Below, in pieces: positions 43,548 to 52,506 of a DNA stretch of 64,000 nt; position 1 is the stretch's first letter; each line of letters starts with the position of its first letter. The notes below the pieces were generated by a model. The model did not search any database. It was not told the DNA's origin and saw nothing but the letters and a program-made list of their open reading frames with translations. Source of the stretch: Bacillota bacterium (GTDB taxonomy: Bacteria > Bacillota > Bacilli > Bacillales_A > Planococcaceae). Position numbers and translations under genes: made by a program. Location of the stretch: positions 1-64,000 of the forward strand of contig JAEXYZ010000045.1 of assembly GCA_023405135.1 (NCBI GenBank), in the 5' to 3' direction.

Positions 43548-43841
43548 TTACCACTCAATATTCGCAATAATTCCTTCATCATCATGAAGGTCTAACACGA
43601 TTCGTGCAGACATTGAATCACGATGTAATTGTTCATCAATATATAAACGAATAGCTGTAATAAAGTTCACTGTATTATAAAATTCCAATTGTCCATTTAC
43701 ATAAGCCTCTGCAGTAAATCCTGAAGCATCATCATACATTAATTCTACTTCAACCTCTTGCGGGGCAACATTTTTAAATTTTGCGTGAAACAGACAAACT
43801 GCATTAATGACTTCTTGCTCTGATAATGTTATCTTTTCCAA
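43548..43841 (-). CDS. DUF2653 family protein (YxcD type)
   Basis: A 97-residue acidic protein of the YxcD/DUF2653 family: predicted alpha-beta, no signal peptide. The pattern MEKITLSEQEVINAVCLFHA, then VEVELMYDDASGFTAEAYV, is family-typical. It starts at a TTG that overlaps the end of the upstream membrane-protein gene by 13 nt, with AGAGGTAT before it, so the two are translationally coupled. Function is unknown. Confidence 0.78.
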   Translation of the reverse strand: MEKITLSEQEVINAVCLFHAKFKNVAPQEVEVELMYDDASGFTAEAYVNGQLEFYNTVNFITAIRLYIDEQLHRDSMSARIVLDLHDDEGIIANIEW

Positions 43842-44293
43842 GGATCTGATACCTCTTTATTCTTTTTACGTGTCATCATTTGATAAATTTTAATACAAAT
43901 AAATACGATGAACACGATTGCTAAGGCATTGATCGCAAAGCCTAAAAGATTACCGATTAGCCCCATGTCAGAGAATAAACTACCAAATAGTAATCCTGCT
44001 AAACCACCAATAAACAAACCTCTCATGAGACCACCAGAAGTGAAACCTCCAGCTTTTGTCGTATTCGTAGTTGATTTGTTTGTTGTTGTCGATTTATTAA
44101 CTGTTGAATTCGATCCAGAATCGTTATTTTGATTATAGTTATTTGTCCCTGTATTATTATTGCTATTAAAGCTTTTCTTTCCAGACTTGTACGATTTTGC
44201 TTCAACAGTTTGAACATCATCGACAAGAATAACTGAACCTAAACTTGAGAACGCTAAAGTAAAGGCCATAAGTATTGCTGAAAGTTTTTTCAT
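43829..44293 (-). CDS. Exported low-complexity membrane protein (Tim44-like annotation)
   Basis: A 154-residue protein with a signal sequence (about 1-32, ending VEA). A low-complexity Asn/Ser/Thr/Lys stretch follows (about 35-80), then a glycine-rich membrane segment (GGLMRGLFIGGLAGLLFGSLF), a second helix (about 115-137) and a short basic tail. This layout is usually labelled Tim44-like or YxcE-like in Bacilli, without proof of a translocase role. It overlaps the DUF2653 gene and probably forms a two-gene unit with it. The Asn/Ser/Thr region is likely disordered and outside the cell. Confidence 0.65.
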   Translation of the reverse strand: MKKLSAILMAFTLAFSSLGSVILVDDVQTVEAKSYKSGKKSFNSNNNTGTNNYNQNNDSGSNSTVNKSTTTNKSTTNTTKAGGFTSGGLMRGLFIGGLAGLLFGSLFSDMGLIGNLLGFAINALAIVFIVFICIKIYQMMTRKKNKEVSDPWKR

Positions 44294-44514
44294 TTAGCTA
44301 AATTCCTCCATCCATGTAATTACTCTATAAGTATACCAAATTATATTGAATGAAAAAAATAAATACTCTGTTCAATCTATGTCATTAGTATGAAAACAAT
44401 TATTGTAAAAAATACTTCGTTTAAGATGAATTTATTTGAATTTCTTCCATTTCTATATGTGACAAAGTATGATAGAACAGTAAATAGTTTTCGAAAATGA
44501 AAGGATGAAATAGG

Positions 44515-44778
44515 TTGCAAGATAAACGTTTTAAAGTTGCAAACCGTGAAGCATTAATTGGTGTAGTGCTTGTCATTATTAATTTTGCTATATGGTTTGG
44601 CTTTGCCTATGGATTAGGTTCAGGTAATCCAACTGAATATTCATATGTTTTCGGTTTTCCTGCATGGTTTTTCTATAGTTGCATTGCAGGGACGATTTTT
44701 ATGATTGTTCTAATTTGGCTTTCAATTAAATTGTTTTTCAAAGATATTCCTTTTCATGAAGAGGAGGAAAAACAATGA
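44515..44778 (+). CDS. yhdT: YhdT-family small membrane protein
   Basis: An 87-residue protein with two transmembrane helices (about 14-34 and 48-70), of the DUF997/YhdT family usually encoded directly before panF. It is presumed to be an accessory subunit of the pantothenate symporter, though its role is unproven. A TTG start at 44515 follows AAAGGATG by about 10 nt. Its stop overlaps the panF ATG by 4 nt (ATGA), which ties the two together. Confidence 0.82.
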   Translation: MQDKRFKVANREALIGVVLVIINFAIWFGFAYGLGSGNPTEYSYVFGFPAWFFYSCIAGTIFMIVLIWLSIKLFFKDIPFHEEEEKQ

Positions 44779-46223
44779 TTCATTGGCAAGTTATTATTCC
44801 ACTTATCATTTTTTTAATCATTATTTTTTGTATAGGCTTTTGGGTTAATAAACATGTACGTTTATCCAATTCATTCTTACAGGAATATTTCCTTGGTGGA
44901 CGCGAAATGGGTGGTTTTCTATTAGCGATGACTATGATGGCGACATATGGTAGTGCTTCGAGTTTTATCGGTGGACCTGGTGTGTCATATAATTTAGGTT
45001 TAGGCTGGGTTTTACTTGCCATGGCCCAATTACCAGCAGGTTATTTTGTACTGATGATTTTAGGGAAAAAGTTTGCTATTATTTCACGCCGCTATGAAGC
45101 GATTACATTAATTGATTTTCTTAAAAAGCGATATGACAGTAATGTAGTTGTATTACTTTCTGCACTCAGTATTATCATTTTCCTATTTGCCTCAATGACT
45201 GCTCAATGGGTTGGGGGAGCACGCTTAATAGAATCGTTGACTGGCTTAAATTATACAGTGGCCTTACTTATTTTTGCTGTAACGGTGTTAGTTTATGTTA
45301 TTATTGGGGGTTTTCGTGCTGTAGCTTTAACAGATGCTATGCAAGGCTCAGTGATGATTATTGGAACAATTATTTTGTTAATCGGGACAATTATAGCAGG
45401 TGGGGGAATAGAGAATATTATGGATTCCCTTGTAAATGAAAATCCTCAGATGTTATCACCATTTGGATCTGACGGATCATTAACGCCACTTTATGTTTCA
45501 ACTTTTTGGATATTAATTGGTCTTGGGGTAATTGGATTACCTCAAATTGCAGTTCGTGCTATGAGTTATAAAGATTCGAAAAGTTTACATCGCGCTATTC
45601 TAATTGGCACAATTGGAATCGGAACAATTATGTTCGGAATGCATTTAATTGGGGTACTTGCTCGTCCTGTTATACCAGGTATAGAAATTGGTGATAAAGT
45701 GATGCCTACCCTTACACTGGAAGTATTACCACCACTGCTAGCTGGAATCGTACTTGCTGCTCCTATGGCTGCTATTATGTCAACTGTTAATGCATTATTA
45801 ATGTTAGTAAGTTCAACAATAGTAAAGGATTTATATTTAAACTTTATTAATCCAACTGCTTCTGAAAAGCAAATTAAAACAAGAAGCTATTGGGTGACAA
45901 CAATAATCGGACTAGCTGTCGTCTTTTTTGCATTAAAACCGCCTGAATTTTTAATCACTTTAAACATATATGCATTTGGAGGCTTAGAATCAGCCTTTTT
46001 ATGGTCTGTTGTATTTGGTCTCTATTGGAAAAAGGCAAATAAATATGGTGCAATTGCATCTATGATTACTGGCTTAGTTTTGTATATTTATATCTATCTA
46101 GAATTAACGAATATTTTTGGAATGCATTCGGTAACGATTCCCGTTGTCGTCTCATGTTTGGTATTCGTAATTGTAAGTCTTGCAACACAACAAAAATCTG
46201 GAATAGATCAAAATGCGATTTAA
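44775..46223 (+). CDS. panF: Sodium/pantothenate symporter
   Basis: A 482-residue member of the sodium:solute symporter (SSS) family with about 13 membrane helices. It imports pantothenate, the coenzyme A precursor, with sodium. The block EYFLGGREMGGFLLAMTMMA and SASSFIGGPGVSY are characteristic of PanF. Gene order with yhdT supports the substrate, although other SSS substrates cannot be excluded by sequence reading. It has GAGGAGG upstream. No terminator is obvious; the next gene begins 57 nt later. Confidence 0.87.
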   Translation: MIHWQVIIPLIIFLIIIFCIGFWVNKHVRLSNSFLQEYFLGGREMGGFLLAMTMMATYGSASSFIGGPGVSYNLGLGWVLLAMAQLPAGYFVLMILGKKFAIISRRYEAITLIDFLKKRYDSNVVVLLSALSIIIFLFASMTAQWVGGARLIESLTGLNYTVALLIFAVTVLVYVIIGGFRAVALTDAMQGSVMIIGTIILLIGTIIAGGGIENIMDSLVNENPQMLSPFGSDGSLTPLYVSTFWILIGLGVIGLPQIAVRAMSYKDSKSLHRAILIGTIGIGTIMFGMHLIGVLARPVIPGIEIGDKVMPTLTLEVLPPLLAGIVLAAPMAAIMSTVNALLMLVSSTIVKDLYLNFINPTASEKQIKTRSYWVTTIIGLAVVFFALKPPEFLITLNIYAFGGLESAFLWSVVFGLYWKKANKYGAIASMITGLVLYIYIYLELTNIFGMHSVTIPVVVSCLVFVIVSLATQQKSGIDQNAI

Positions 46224-46280
46224 ATGGGGACTTTCACAACGAAATGACCAGAAACTAAAATTTGAAAGGGGTCATTTCAT

Positions 46281-46862
46281 ATGGCAAATGTAGAAAAGAA
46301 ACAATATAATGGGATAATTTTATTAACGGGATATTTACAGCGTTTATTTGTATCGGAAACTATTCATCGTCGGCTTGGTGAAACTCAAAAACCCGAACCA
46401 TTGAAATTAGCAAAAGAATTATTAGATGAAGCATATAAGATTTTACCTGTATTTGAGAAAACTCATAGGTTGACGAATGAGCAAAAAGAACAACTTCAAA
46501 AAATTTCAACACAAACGGATGACTTGATGGCTACATACTTCAAAGGAGAACCTTACTCATTAAATCAAAAAATCGCTATCGTAGGCTCTTCGTTATATGC
46601 TGAGCAACATGTCAATGCAGGTATTGTACGGTTGGGACAATTATTTAATGTTGAGGTAAATCGAGATTTTCATATGCGAATTAAATTTTATGAAGAGCGA
46701 ACTAAGATGATTGATTATTTAGTTTATACGATTGAACAAAAAGAGCAAATTGATGAAAAGATGATTAATGTCATCGATTCATTGTTCAATGATGTTATGC
46801 GAAACAAAGAGTTTATATTGAATGATTTAAAACAAATACCACTAATGCTTGAGTTTGAATAA
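46281..46862 (+). CDS. Hypothetical helical protein, 193 residues
   Basis: I do not recognise this protein. It is predicted all-helical and cytoplasmic, rich in Glu/Lys/Gln, with no cysteine or catalytic signature. The middle IAIVGSSLYAEQHVNAGIVRLG is the only distinctive block. GAAAGGGG precedes the ATG. It starts 57 nt after panF on the same strand and could be co-transcribed. It ends at a strong bidirectional terminator shared with the GIY-YIG gene. Confidence 0.65.
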   Translation: MANVEKKQYNGIILLTGYLQRLFVSETIHRRLGETQKPEPLKLAKELLDEAYKILPVFEKTHRLTNEQKEQLQKISTQTDDLMATYFKGEPYSLNQKIAIVGSSLYAEQHVNAGIVRLGQLFNVEVNRDFHMRIKFYEERTKMIDYLVYTIEQKEQIDEKMINVIDSLFNDVMRNKEFILNDLKQIPLMLEFE

Positions 46863-46907
46863 ACAAAAGCGAATCGAATAAAAATTTCGATTCGCTTTTG
46901 TTTTTAA
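46863..46907. terminator. Bidirectional terminator
   Basis: AACAAAAGCGAATCGAA (46863-46879) and TTCGATTCGCTTTTGTT (46887-46903) form a perfect 17-bp stem with A and T runs on either side. Confidence 0.92.
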
Positions 46908-47275
46908 TAAAATACTTTTTCGATATTATATTTTGCGCGGAACGTATTAATGGCATATGTTTCGTAAATTTCACGTTCCATTGGGTCTTCAATTTCATAC
47001 ACTTCGATTTTATAAATTTCGTCGCGATGATTTTTCATCGGTGAAACATTATCTTCAAAATGTTTTTTAATACGCTGACGAATTTTACGTGCTTTTCCGA
47101 CAAACAGCAGCTCATTCGCCTTATTATAAAAGAAGAAAAGCCCGCCTTTTTCACGAGTGATTTTATGGAAATCAATAAAACCGTGGTAAGGTGTGATTGG
47201 TACATCTCCTTCTTTTAGCTCTTGGTTACGTTGATAAATGACAACATCTGGTTTTGGAAATTCAATTTTGATCAA
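46904..47275 (-). CDS. GIY-YIG family nuclease-fold protein
   Basis: A 123-residue single-domain protein like the UvrC N-terminal nuclease. GLF at 45-47 stands for GIY and FVG at 58-60 for YIG, followed by KARKIRQRIKKHF with the active-site arginine. Glu105 (IYETYAIN) and the closing KYN (about 115-117) complete the pattern, so key residues are largely kept. It begins at a TTG with AAAGGACG upstream. Its role is unknown: DNA repair, restriction or an RNA-binding derivative are possible. Confidence 0.78.
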   Translation of the reverse strand: MIKIEFPKPDVVIYQRNQELKEGDVPITPYHGFIDFHKITREKGGLFFFYNKANELLFVGKARKIRQRIKKHFEDNVSPMKNHRDEIYKIEVYEIEDPMEREIYETYAINTFRAKYNIEKVFY

Positions 47276-47444
47276 GCTTATTTCACGTCCTTTATTAATC
47301 TAACAAATAAACTACAGTAATTTTTTCACACTATCATTTAATATTATGACCTATTATGTAATTTAGTATTACCATTATAGCTTTAAAATAGTGAAAAGTG
47401 GTACTTTTTAAGAAAAAAACAGATAGATGAATAATAAATTTAGT

Positions 47445-47472
47445 CCTTGTATTTTATATACAAGGTTTTTTT
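47445..47472 (+). terminator. Orphan plus-strand terminator
   Basis: CCTTGTA (47445-47451) and TACAAGG (47459-47465) form a perfect stem followed by seven T residues. No plus-strand gene lies directly upstream: 47276-47444 holds no ORF I can support. Confidence 0.8.
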
Positions 47473-47500
47473 ATTGTTTTAGATAAAATTTCACTTTAGG

Positions 47501-47622
47501 TTAACCATTTGGAAAAAGTAAATTTTCTTCTAGTGTTAGTCACCCATCCCTCAAGGTGCTACATGCAGCTGGCGGGGCTAAGGCAAAATCCATTTTGCAA
47601 CAAGTAACCGCAAAGCATTGAT
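47501..47622 (-). repeat. Dispersed repeat, copy 3 (inverted, internally deleted)
   Basis: Read on the minus strand this matches copy 1 at 12.3 kb: TGCTTTGCGG, TTGCAAAATGGATTTTGCC, TTAGCCCCG, then a shortened middle and CTTGAGGGATGGGTG. It ends in the same ACTTTTTCCAAATGGTTA (plus strand about 47503-47522). The left inverted-repeat arm is lost. Confidence 0.65.
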
Positions 47623-47670
47623 TTTAAACATTAGTACAGAAGAAATATTTAAATTTTAAAATAATTAATA

Positions 47671-47699
47671 TTGAAAATATTCAGACTAGTCTTTATAAT
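47671..47699 (+). promoter_or_regulatory. Sigma-A-type promoter of hyuA
   Basis: TTGAAA (47671-47676), exactly 17 nt, then TATAAT (47694-47699). Predicted start near 47706. Confidence 0.75.
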
Positions 47700-47715
47700 T
47701 ACATTAACCAATATT

Positions 47716-47730
47716 AGAAACAGTGGTTCT
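47716..47730 (+). promoter_or_regulatory. Predicted IclR-type operator at hyuA
   Basis: AGAAACAGTGGTTCT, an imperfect palindrome about +10 to +24 from the predicted transcription start. The same motif, as AGAAACACTGTTTCT, lies before the iclR gene at 51657-51671. Binding here would block transcription. Confidence 0.7.
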
Positions 47731-47771
47731 TATATAGGTACAAAACTAAATAGAGGAGGGTGATTTAACTA

Positions 47772-49817
47772 ATGAGAATAGCTACAGACATTGGAGGAAC
47801 ATTTACGGATCTAGTATTTATGGATAATGAAGGCAATTTTGGAACTGCTAAGACACACACAACACCTTCAAATTTCGAAAATGGAGTTATTAATGTTATT
47901 GAAAAAACAAATATTGCCCCAAATACAATCGATATGTTTATACATGGCTCCACAGTCGTAATTAATGCATTAACAGAAAGAAAAGGTGCTAAGGTGGGAC
48001 TTATAACAACGAAGGGTACAAAAGATATACTCGAAATCGCAAGGGGAAATCGACCTGATTTATACAATTTTCGATATCAAAAGCCAAAACCTTTTGTTGA
48101 GCGATACTTAAGATGTGAAGTGCATGAACGTTTAAATTATAAAGGGGAAATTTTAGAACCATTAAAGGAAGAAGATATTAAATCTATTATCAATTATTTT
48201 AAACAAGAGAATATAGAAGCAATTGCTGTTTGTTATTTACATTCGTATATCAATTCAGTTCATGAGAAAAGAACCATTGAAATAATTAAGGAACTTTGGC
48301 CTGAAATAGCTGTTACAGCATCTCATGAAATAACTAAGGAATGGAGAGAATACGAGAGGACTAATACAACTGTATTAAATTCTTATGTAAAGCCAATAAC
48401 AAGTTCGTATATTGATCGATTAAAAAATAAATTTAATGAAAATGAGATAAATGCAAATTCTTATATTATGCAATCAAATGGGGGTACGACTACGTTTAAT
48501 AATGCAAAAAATTCCCCAATTAACCTTGTAGAATCTGGTCCTGTTGCAGGTATATATGGTGCTGCTGTACTTGGACAATTTTTAGGAGAGGACAATATTA
48601 TTGCATTTGATATTGGTGGCACGACGGCGAAATGTTCTTTAATAAGCAATGGCGAAGTGAAAGTAACAACTGATTATTATATTGATAAAACTCAGAAAAC
48701 AGCGGGATATCCTATTAAAGTACCTGTTGTTGATATAGTTGAAATTGGAAATGGAGGAGGATCTATTGCGTGGATTAATGAAGCAGGTTCTTTAAAAGTT
48801 GGACCACAATCTGCAGGTGCTGTCCCAGGTCCAGTTGCATATGGTCAGGGTGGTGAAAATCCTACTACAACTGATGCAAATCTAGTAACAGGGCGATTAT
48901 CAAAAGATAATTTCGATTTTGAAGTTGATATTGAGAAAGTTAGAAATTCAATTCAGTCTAAAGTTTCATCTTTTTATGACCTTTCGATCGAAGAAGGAGC
49001 ATTAGGGATCATTGATATTGCTAATTCAAATATGTTAAATGCATTGAAATTAATTTCTACAAGAAAAGGTTATGATCCAAAAGAGTTTACAATGATAGCC
49101 TTTGGTGGAGGCGGTCCAATGCATGCTACTGAATTAGCAGCAGAATTAGGTGTAAAAAAAGTTATTATTCCAATTGCCTCATCAGTATTTTCGGCATGGG
49201 GAATGTTAATGTCAGATTTGCGTCATGATTATATACAAACAAAAGTTGTTGAATTAAACAATATTAAATTAAATGATTTTAACAATTATTGGAATGAGAT
49301 GGAGGATAAAGCATTAAATGAGTTTAAAGAAGAAGGAATGAAAAATGAGCAAATACTATTTTCTAGATTTGTAGATATGCGTTATATCGGACAAGAACAT
49401 ACTGTAAAAGTACCAATTCCATCAGTTAAACTTGAAAATTCCCACTTGGAAGATATTGTTTCACAGTTCCATCAATTACATGAAAAGAACTATACATTCA
49501 ATCTCCCAAATACACCAACTGAAATAGTTAACTTACATTTAATTGGTTTTGGAAAACTTAAGAAACCAAAAATTACCCGAATTGATTATAAAGGTCTTCA
49601 ATTGGAAGAGGCACTAAAAGAATATCGAGAAGTTTATTTTAGAAATTATGGTTGGATATCCACACCAATATATAATCGAGAATTGTTAGAACCTAATATG
49701 AAAATTATAGGTCCTGCAATAATTGAAGAGAGAAGTACTTCTACAATCGTTCATACAAACCAACAAGCAGTAATTGATGAGTATGGGAATTTAATTATTA
49801 CAATTGAGGTGAATTAA
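47772..49817 (+). CDS. hyuA: HyuA: ATP-dependent hydantoinase/oxoprolinase, ATPase subunit
   Basis: A 681-residue subunit of the hydantoinase A / 5-oxoprolinase / acetone carboxylase superfamily. These enzymes use ATP to open N-methylhydantoin, hydantoin or 5-oxoproline rings. The N-terminal ATDIGGTFTDLVF and the central IAFDIGGTTAKCSLI are the two phosphate-binding motifs of the actin-like fold. AFGGGGPMHA is the typical late glycine motif. GAGGAGGGTG precedes the ATG. A promoter and predicted IclR operator lie directly upstream and hyuB begins 2 nt after the stop. The exact substrate cannot be fixed from sequence. Confidence 0.9.
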   Translation: MRIATDIGGTFTDLVFMDNEGNFGTAKTHTTPSNFENGVINVIEKTNIAPNTIDMFIHGSTVVINALTERKGAKVGLITTKGTKDILEIARGNRPDLYNFRYQKPKPFVERYLRCEVHERLNYKGEILEPLKEEDIKSIINYFKQENIEAIAVCYLHSYINSVHEKRTIEIIKELWPEIAVTASHEITKEWREYERTNTTVLNSYVKPITSSYIDRLKNKFNENEINANSYIMQSNGGTTTFNNAKNSPINLVESGPVAGIYGAAVLGQFLGEDNIIAFDIGGTTAKCSLISNGEVKVTTDYYIDKTQKTAGYPIKVPVVDIVEIGNGGGSIAWINEAGSLKVGPQSAGAVPGPVAYGQGGENPTTTDANLVTGRLSKDNFDFEVDIEKVRNSIQSKVSSFYDLSIEEGALGIIDIANSNMLNALKLISTRKGYDPKEFTMIAFGGGGPMHATELAAELGVKKVIIPIASSVFSAWGMLMSDLRHDYIQTKVVELNNIKLNDFNNYWNEMEDKALNEFKEEGMKNEQILFSRFVDMRYIGQEHTVKVPIPSVKLENSHLEDIVSQFHQLHEKNYTFNLPNTPTEIVNLHLIGFGKLKKPKITRIDYKGLQLEEALKEYREVYFRNYGWISTPIYNRELLEPNMKIIGPAIIEERSTSTIVHTNQQAVIDEYGNLIITIEVN

Positions 49818-49818
49818 A

Positions 49819-51573
49819 TTGATAACTTCAGAGACTACAAATGTGAATCCGTTTAAATTGGAAGTCATTAAGGATTCACTTTTATCTATTGGAGATGAAA
49901 TGTTTTTTGCACTCGCAAGAACTTCCATGAGTCCAATGTTTTATGAGGTTTTAGACTATGCTTGTGGTTTAACAAGTAATAAAGGTGATTTAATAAGTCA
50001 GGGGAACGGCGTAACAAGTTTTATTGGAATGTTAAGTCCAATGGTTCAGTCTGTATTAAATAAATTTGATAATGGTAAAAGTTTAAATGAAGGTGACATT
50101 ATTATTATAAATGATCCCTATGTGGGAGGAGGCTCACATTTATCGGATGTAGGGTTGGTTATGCCGATTTTTTATAAAGGTGAATTAGTAGCCTTTTCTG
50201 CAAACAAGGGTCATTGGACTGAGGTAGGTGGTAAGGATCCAGGTTCCTTTACAAATGATGCAACTGAAATCTATCAAGAAGGCTTACAATTACCAGGAGT
50301 TAAACTTTTTGATAAAGGAGTAATTAATCAAAGTTTAATAGATATAATTTCGGTGAACGTACGATTACCTGATTTATCACTCGGTGATATGTGGGCGCAA
50401 GTTGCAGCTCTTAAGACAGGTGCAAAACGATTTATAGAATTATGTGATAAAAATTCTAAAGAATATGTTATAGAGGCAATTGATCAATTGTTAAAACAAG
50501 GTAAAAAATTAGCGGAAAAGGAGTTACAAAACCTTCCAAAGGGAACTTTTGAAGCAGAGGATTTTATTGAATCAGATCCCGAAAAAGGTGGCCCTTATCC
50601 AATAAAAGTAAAGATTACTATTACTGATAATGAATTTATTTGTGATTTTCGAGGAAGTCATCCACAGGTAACGAATCCAGTAAACTGTTCTTATTATGGG
50701 CTTTTAGCAAGTGTTCGAGTTATGTATTTAGCTGTTATGCAATTCGACCAAGATATAAATGAAGGTGTATTTTATCCCCTACAAATCATCACAGATGAGA
50801 AATCAATATTATCAGCAGAACGTCCAGCTCCTGTATCCATGAATTTTGAAGGAAGATTAGGTGGAGCGGAATTAATTTGGAAGGCATTAGCACCTTCTTT
50901 ACCAGACCGACTAACTGCAGGACATTTATTATCGGTATGTTCAGTTGTGTTAAGTGGTACACATCAAGATACTAATAACCAATTTCTTATTGTTGAACCA
51001 TCAGTTGGTGGTTGGGGTGCTGGTAAAGATATGGATGGACAGAGGGGGCAGTTTTGTATGGGGGACGGAGAAACATATAACATCCCGATGGAAATTGCAG
51101 AGGCTAGGTACGGAATATTGGTAAAAGAATACGGTCTACGTTGTGATGGCAAAGGAGCAGGTGAGTATATTGGTGGCTCAGGAGTTATCCGATCTTATAT
51201 ATCATTAACTGATGATCAAAGTCTATCTGTTATTTTTGGTCGTCATCAAATATCACCATGGGGAATGAATGGTGGTGAAGAGGGTTCAACGAGTTATTTA
51301 AAAGTAATTACTGCCGATGGAAATGAAACGAATCCAATTGGAGTTACGACAAGATATTCCTTAAATAAAGGTGATACAGTTCAACTTGTAACTGCAACTG
51401 GTGGAGGGTTTGGTAATCCATTAAAAAGACCTGTTGATAAAATTATCCGTGATGTAAAAAATGGTTATTACTCAATTGAACAAGCAAAAGAAAAATACGG
51501 AGTTATTATTAATTCAAAAACATTAGAATGTATTGATTATACATCTAATAGAAAGTCTATTAAAAACATGTGA
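49819..51573 (+). CDS. hyuB: HyuB: ATP-dependent hydantoinase/oxoprolinase, B subunit
   Basis: A 584-residue partner of HyuA. The start, around NPFKLEVIKDSLLSIGDEMF, and the blocks NDPYVGGGSHLSDVGL, GHWTEVGGKDPGSF and TATGGGFGNPLKRP are hallmarks of the HyuB / hydantoinase B family. GAGGTGA lies 6 nt before a TTG at 49819, two bases after the hyuA stop, so the subunits are probably made in equal amounts. It is followed after 115 nt by a separate promoter and the iclR gene. Confidence 0.9.
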   Translation: MITSETTNVNPFKLEVIKDSLLSIGDEMFFALARTSMSPMFYEVLDYACGLTSNKGDLISQGNGVTSFIGMLSPMVQSVLNKFDNGKSLNEGDIIIINDPYVGGGSHLSDVGLVMPIFYKGELVAFSANKGHWTEVGGKDPGSFTNDATEIYQEGLQLPGVKLFDKGVINQSLIDIISVNVRLPDLSLGDMWAQVAALKTGAKRFIELCDKNSKEYVIEAIDQLLKQGKKLAEKELQNLPKGTFEAEDFIESDPEKGGPYPIKVKITITDNEFICDFRGSHPQVTNPVNCSYYGLLASVRVMYLAVMQFDQDINEGVFYPLQIITDEKSILSAERPAPVSMNFEGRLGGAELIWKALAPSLPDRLTAGHLLSVCSVVLSGTHQDTNNQFLIVEPSVGGWGAGKDMDGQRGQFCMGDGETYNIPMEIAEARYGILVKEYGLRCDGKGAGEYIGGSGVIRSYISLTDDQSLSVIFGRHQISPWGMNGGEEGSTSYLKVITADGNETNPIGVTTRYSLNKGDTVQLVTATGGGFGNPLKRPVDKIIRDVKNGYYSIEQAKEKYGVIINSKTLECIDYTSNRKSIKNM

Positions 51574-51618
51574 GAAAGTCCTTTAATAATAGTTTTAATT
51601 TTCTAAATAGTATTGTAA

Positions 51619-51646
51619 TTGAAAAAGTAATGTGTAAAAATAATAT
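51619..51646 (+). promoter_or_regulatory. Sigma-A-type promoter of iclR
   Basis: TTGAAA (51619-51624), a 16-nt spacer and TAATAT (51641-51646). The predicted start lies just before the operator at 51657. Confidence 0.6.
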
Positions 51647-51656
51647 TATTAAATTT

Positions 51657-51671
51657 AGAAACACTGTTTCT
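51657..51671 (+). promoter_or_regulatory. Predicted IclR operator at its own gene
   Basis: AGAAACACTGTTTCT is a near-perfect palindrome about +5 to +19 from the predicted start and 18 nt before the iclR ATG. Together with the hyuA copy it suggests autoregulation. Confidence 0.75.
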
Positions 51672-51688
51672 ATTTAGGAAGTGATCAC

Positions 51689-52435
51689 ATGTTAAAAACA
51701 CTTGATAATTCGTTGAAAATTTTAAATTGTTTTACAAAGGAAAAGCCGACATGGGGAGTTAGAGAGCTGGCGCAGGAAGTGAATATTAGTCATTCTGTTG
51801 TGTATAGAATTCTTAAAACTTTCGAAAAGCATGGATTTATAAGACAGGATAGGAAAACAGAACGGTATGAAATCGGTATTCGTTTTTTAGAATTCAGTAT
51901 TATAGCGAAAGATTTATTCCCTATAAATGAAGAAATTAAAGAAATAATGGAGGCATTAAGTAACGAGGTAGAAGAGTTTATTTTTTTAACTTGGCTCGAT
52001 AATAATGAGTGTTTATGTTTAGAAGTCGTAGAAGTTCAACACAGTGTTAAATTCACAGTAGAGAACGGTAGTAGAACACCCATTTACGCAGGTGCTAGTA
52101 ATAAAGTAATCATGGCATATCTTTCAGATGATGAAATTGAAACCATAATTAATGATGGTTTAAAGCCTATAACACCTTTTACAAATGTAGAACCTGAAAA
52201 TTTGAAGAAAGACATAAAAGATATTCGTAAAAAAGGCTATTGTCTAACCATAGGTGAATTTAATGAGGACGTAACTGGGCTAGCAGTTCCATTATTTAAT
52301 AAAGATGGAAATATCATTGCCTCTTTAACGATAGCAGGACCGACGTACCGTATAAGTGAAGAAAAAATTCAACATTTTTTGCCACATTTAATGGATGCAA
52401 GAGACAAAATCCAGCCATTTATTAAATATTTTTAA
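51689..52435 (+). CDS. IclR-family transcriptional regulator of the hyu cluster
   Basis: A 248-residue regulator. A winged helix-turn-helix occupies about residues 5-65 (WGVRELAQEVNISHSVVYRI is the HTH core) and the IclR effector domain about 75-245 (VENGSRTPIYAGASNKVIMA). AGGAAGTGATC precedes the ATG. It sits between hyuAB and the ABC importer genes, all on the same strand. The paired palindromes before hyuA and before itself make it the likely local repressor, with ligand probably the imported substrate or its product. Confidence 0.9.
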   Translation: MLKTLDNSLKILNCFTKEKPTWGVRELAQEVNISHSVVYRILKTFEKHGFIRQDRKTERYEIGIRFLEFSIIAKDLFPINEEIKEIMEALSNEVEEFIFLTWLDNNECLCLEVVEVQHSVKFTVENGSRTPIYAGASNKVIMAYLSDDEIETIINDGLKPITPFTNVEPENLKKDIKDIRKKGYCLTIGEFNEDVTGLAVPLFNKDGNIIASLTIAGPTYRISEEKIQHFLPHLMDARDKIQPFIKYF

Positions 52436-52506
52436 ATTGAATTAGGATTGGAAGGGGAAGTATTATTTTCTTTCTATAAAAAACTTTTCATAAAGGAAGT
52501 GTTAAT

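Noticed and set aside
43829..44293. Mitochondrial-type Tim44 translocase role
   Set aside because: The resemblance rests on low-complexity sequence and a glycine-rich helix; no Tim44 domain can be read.
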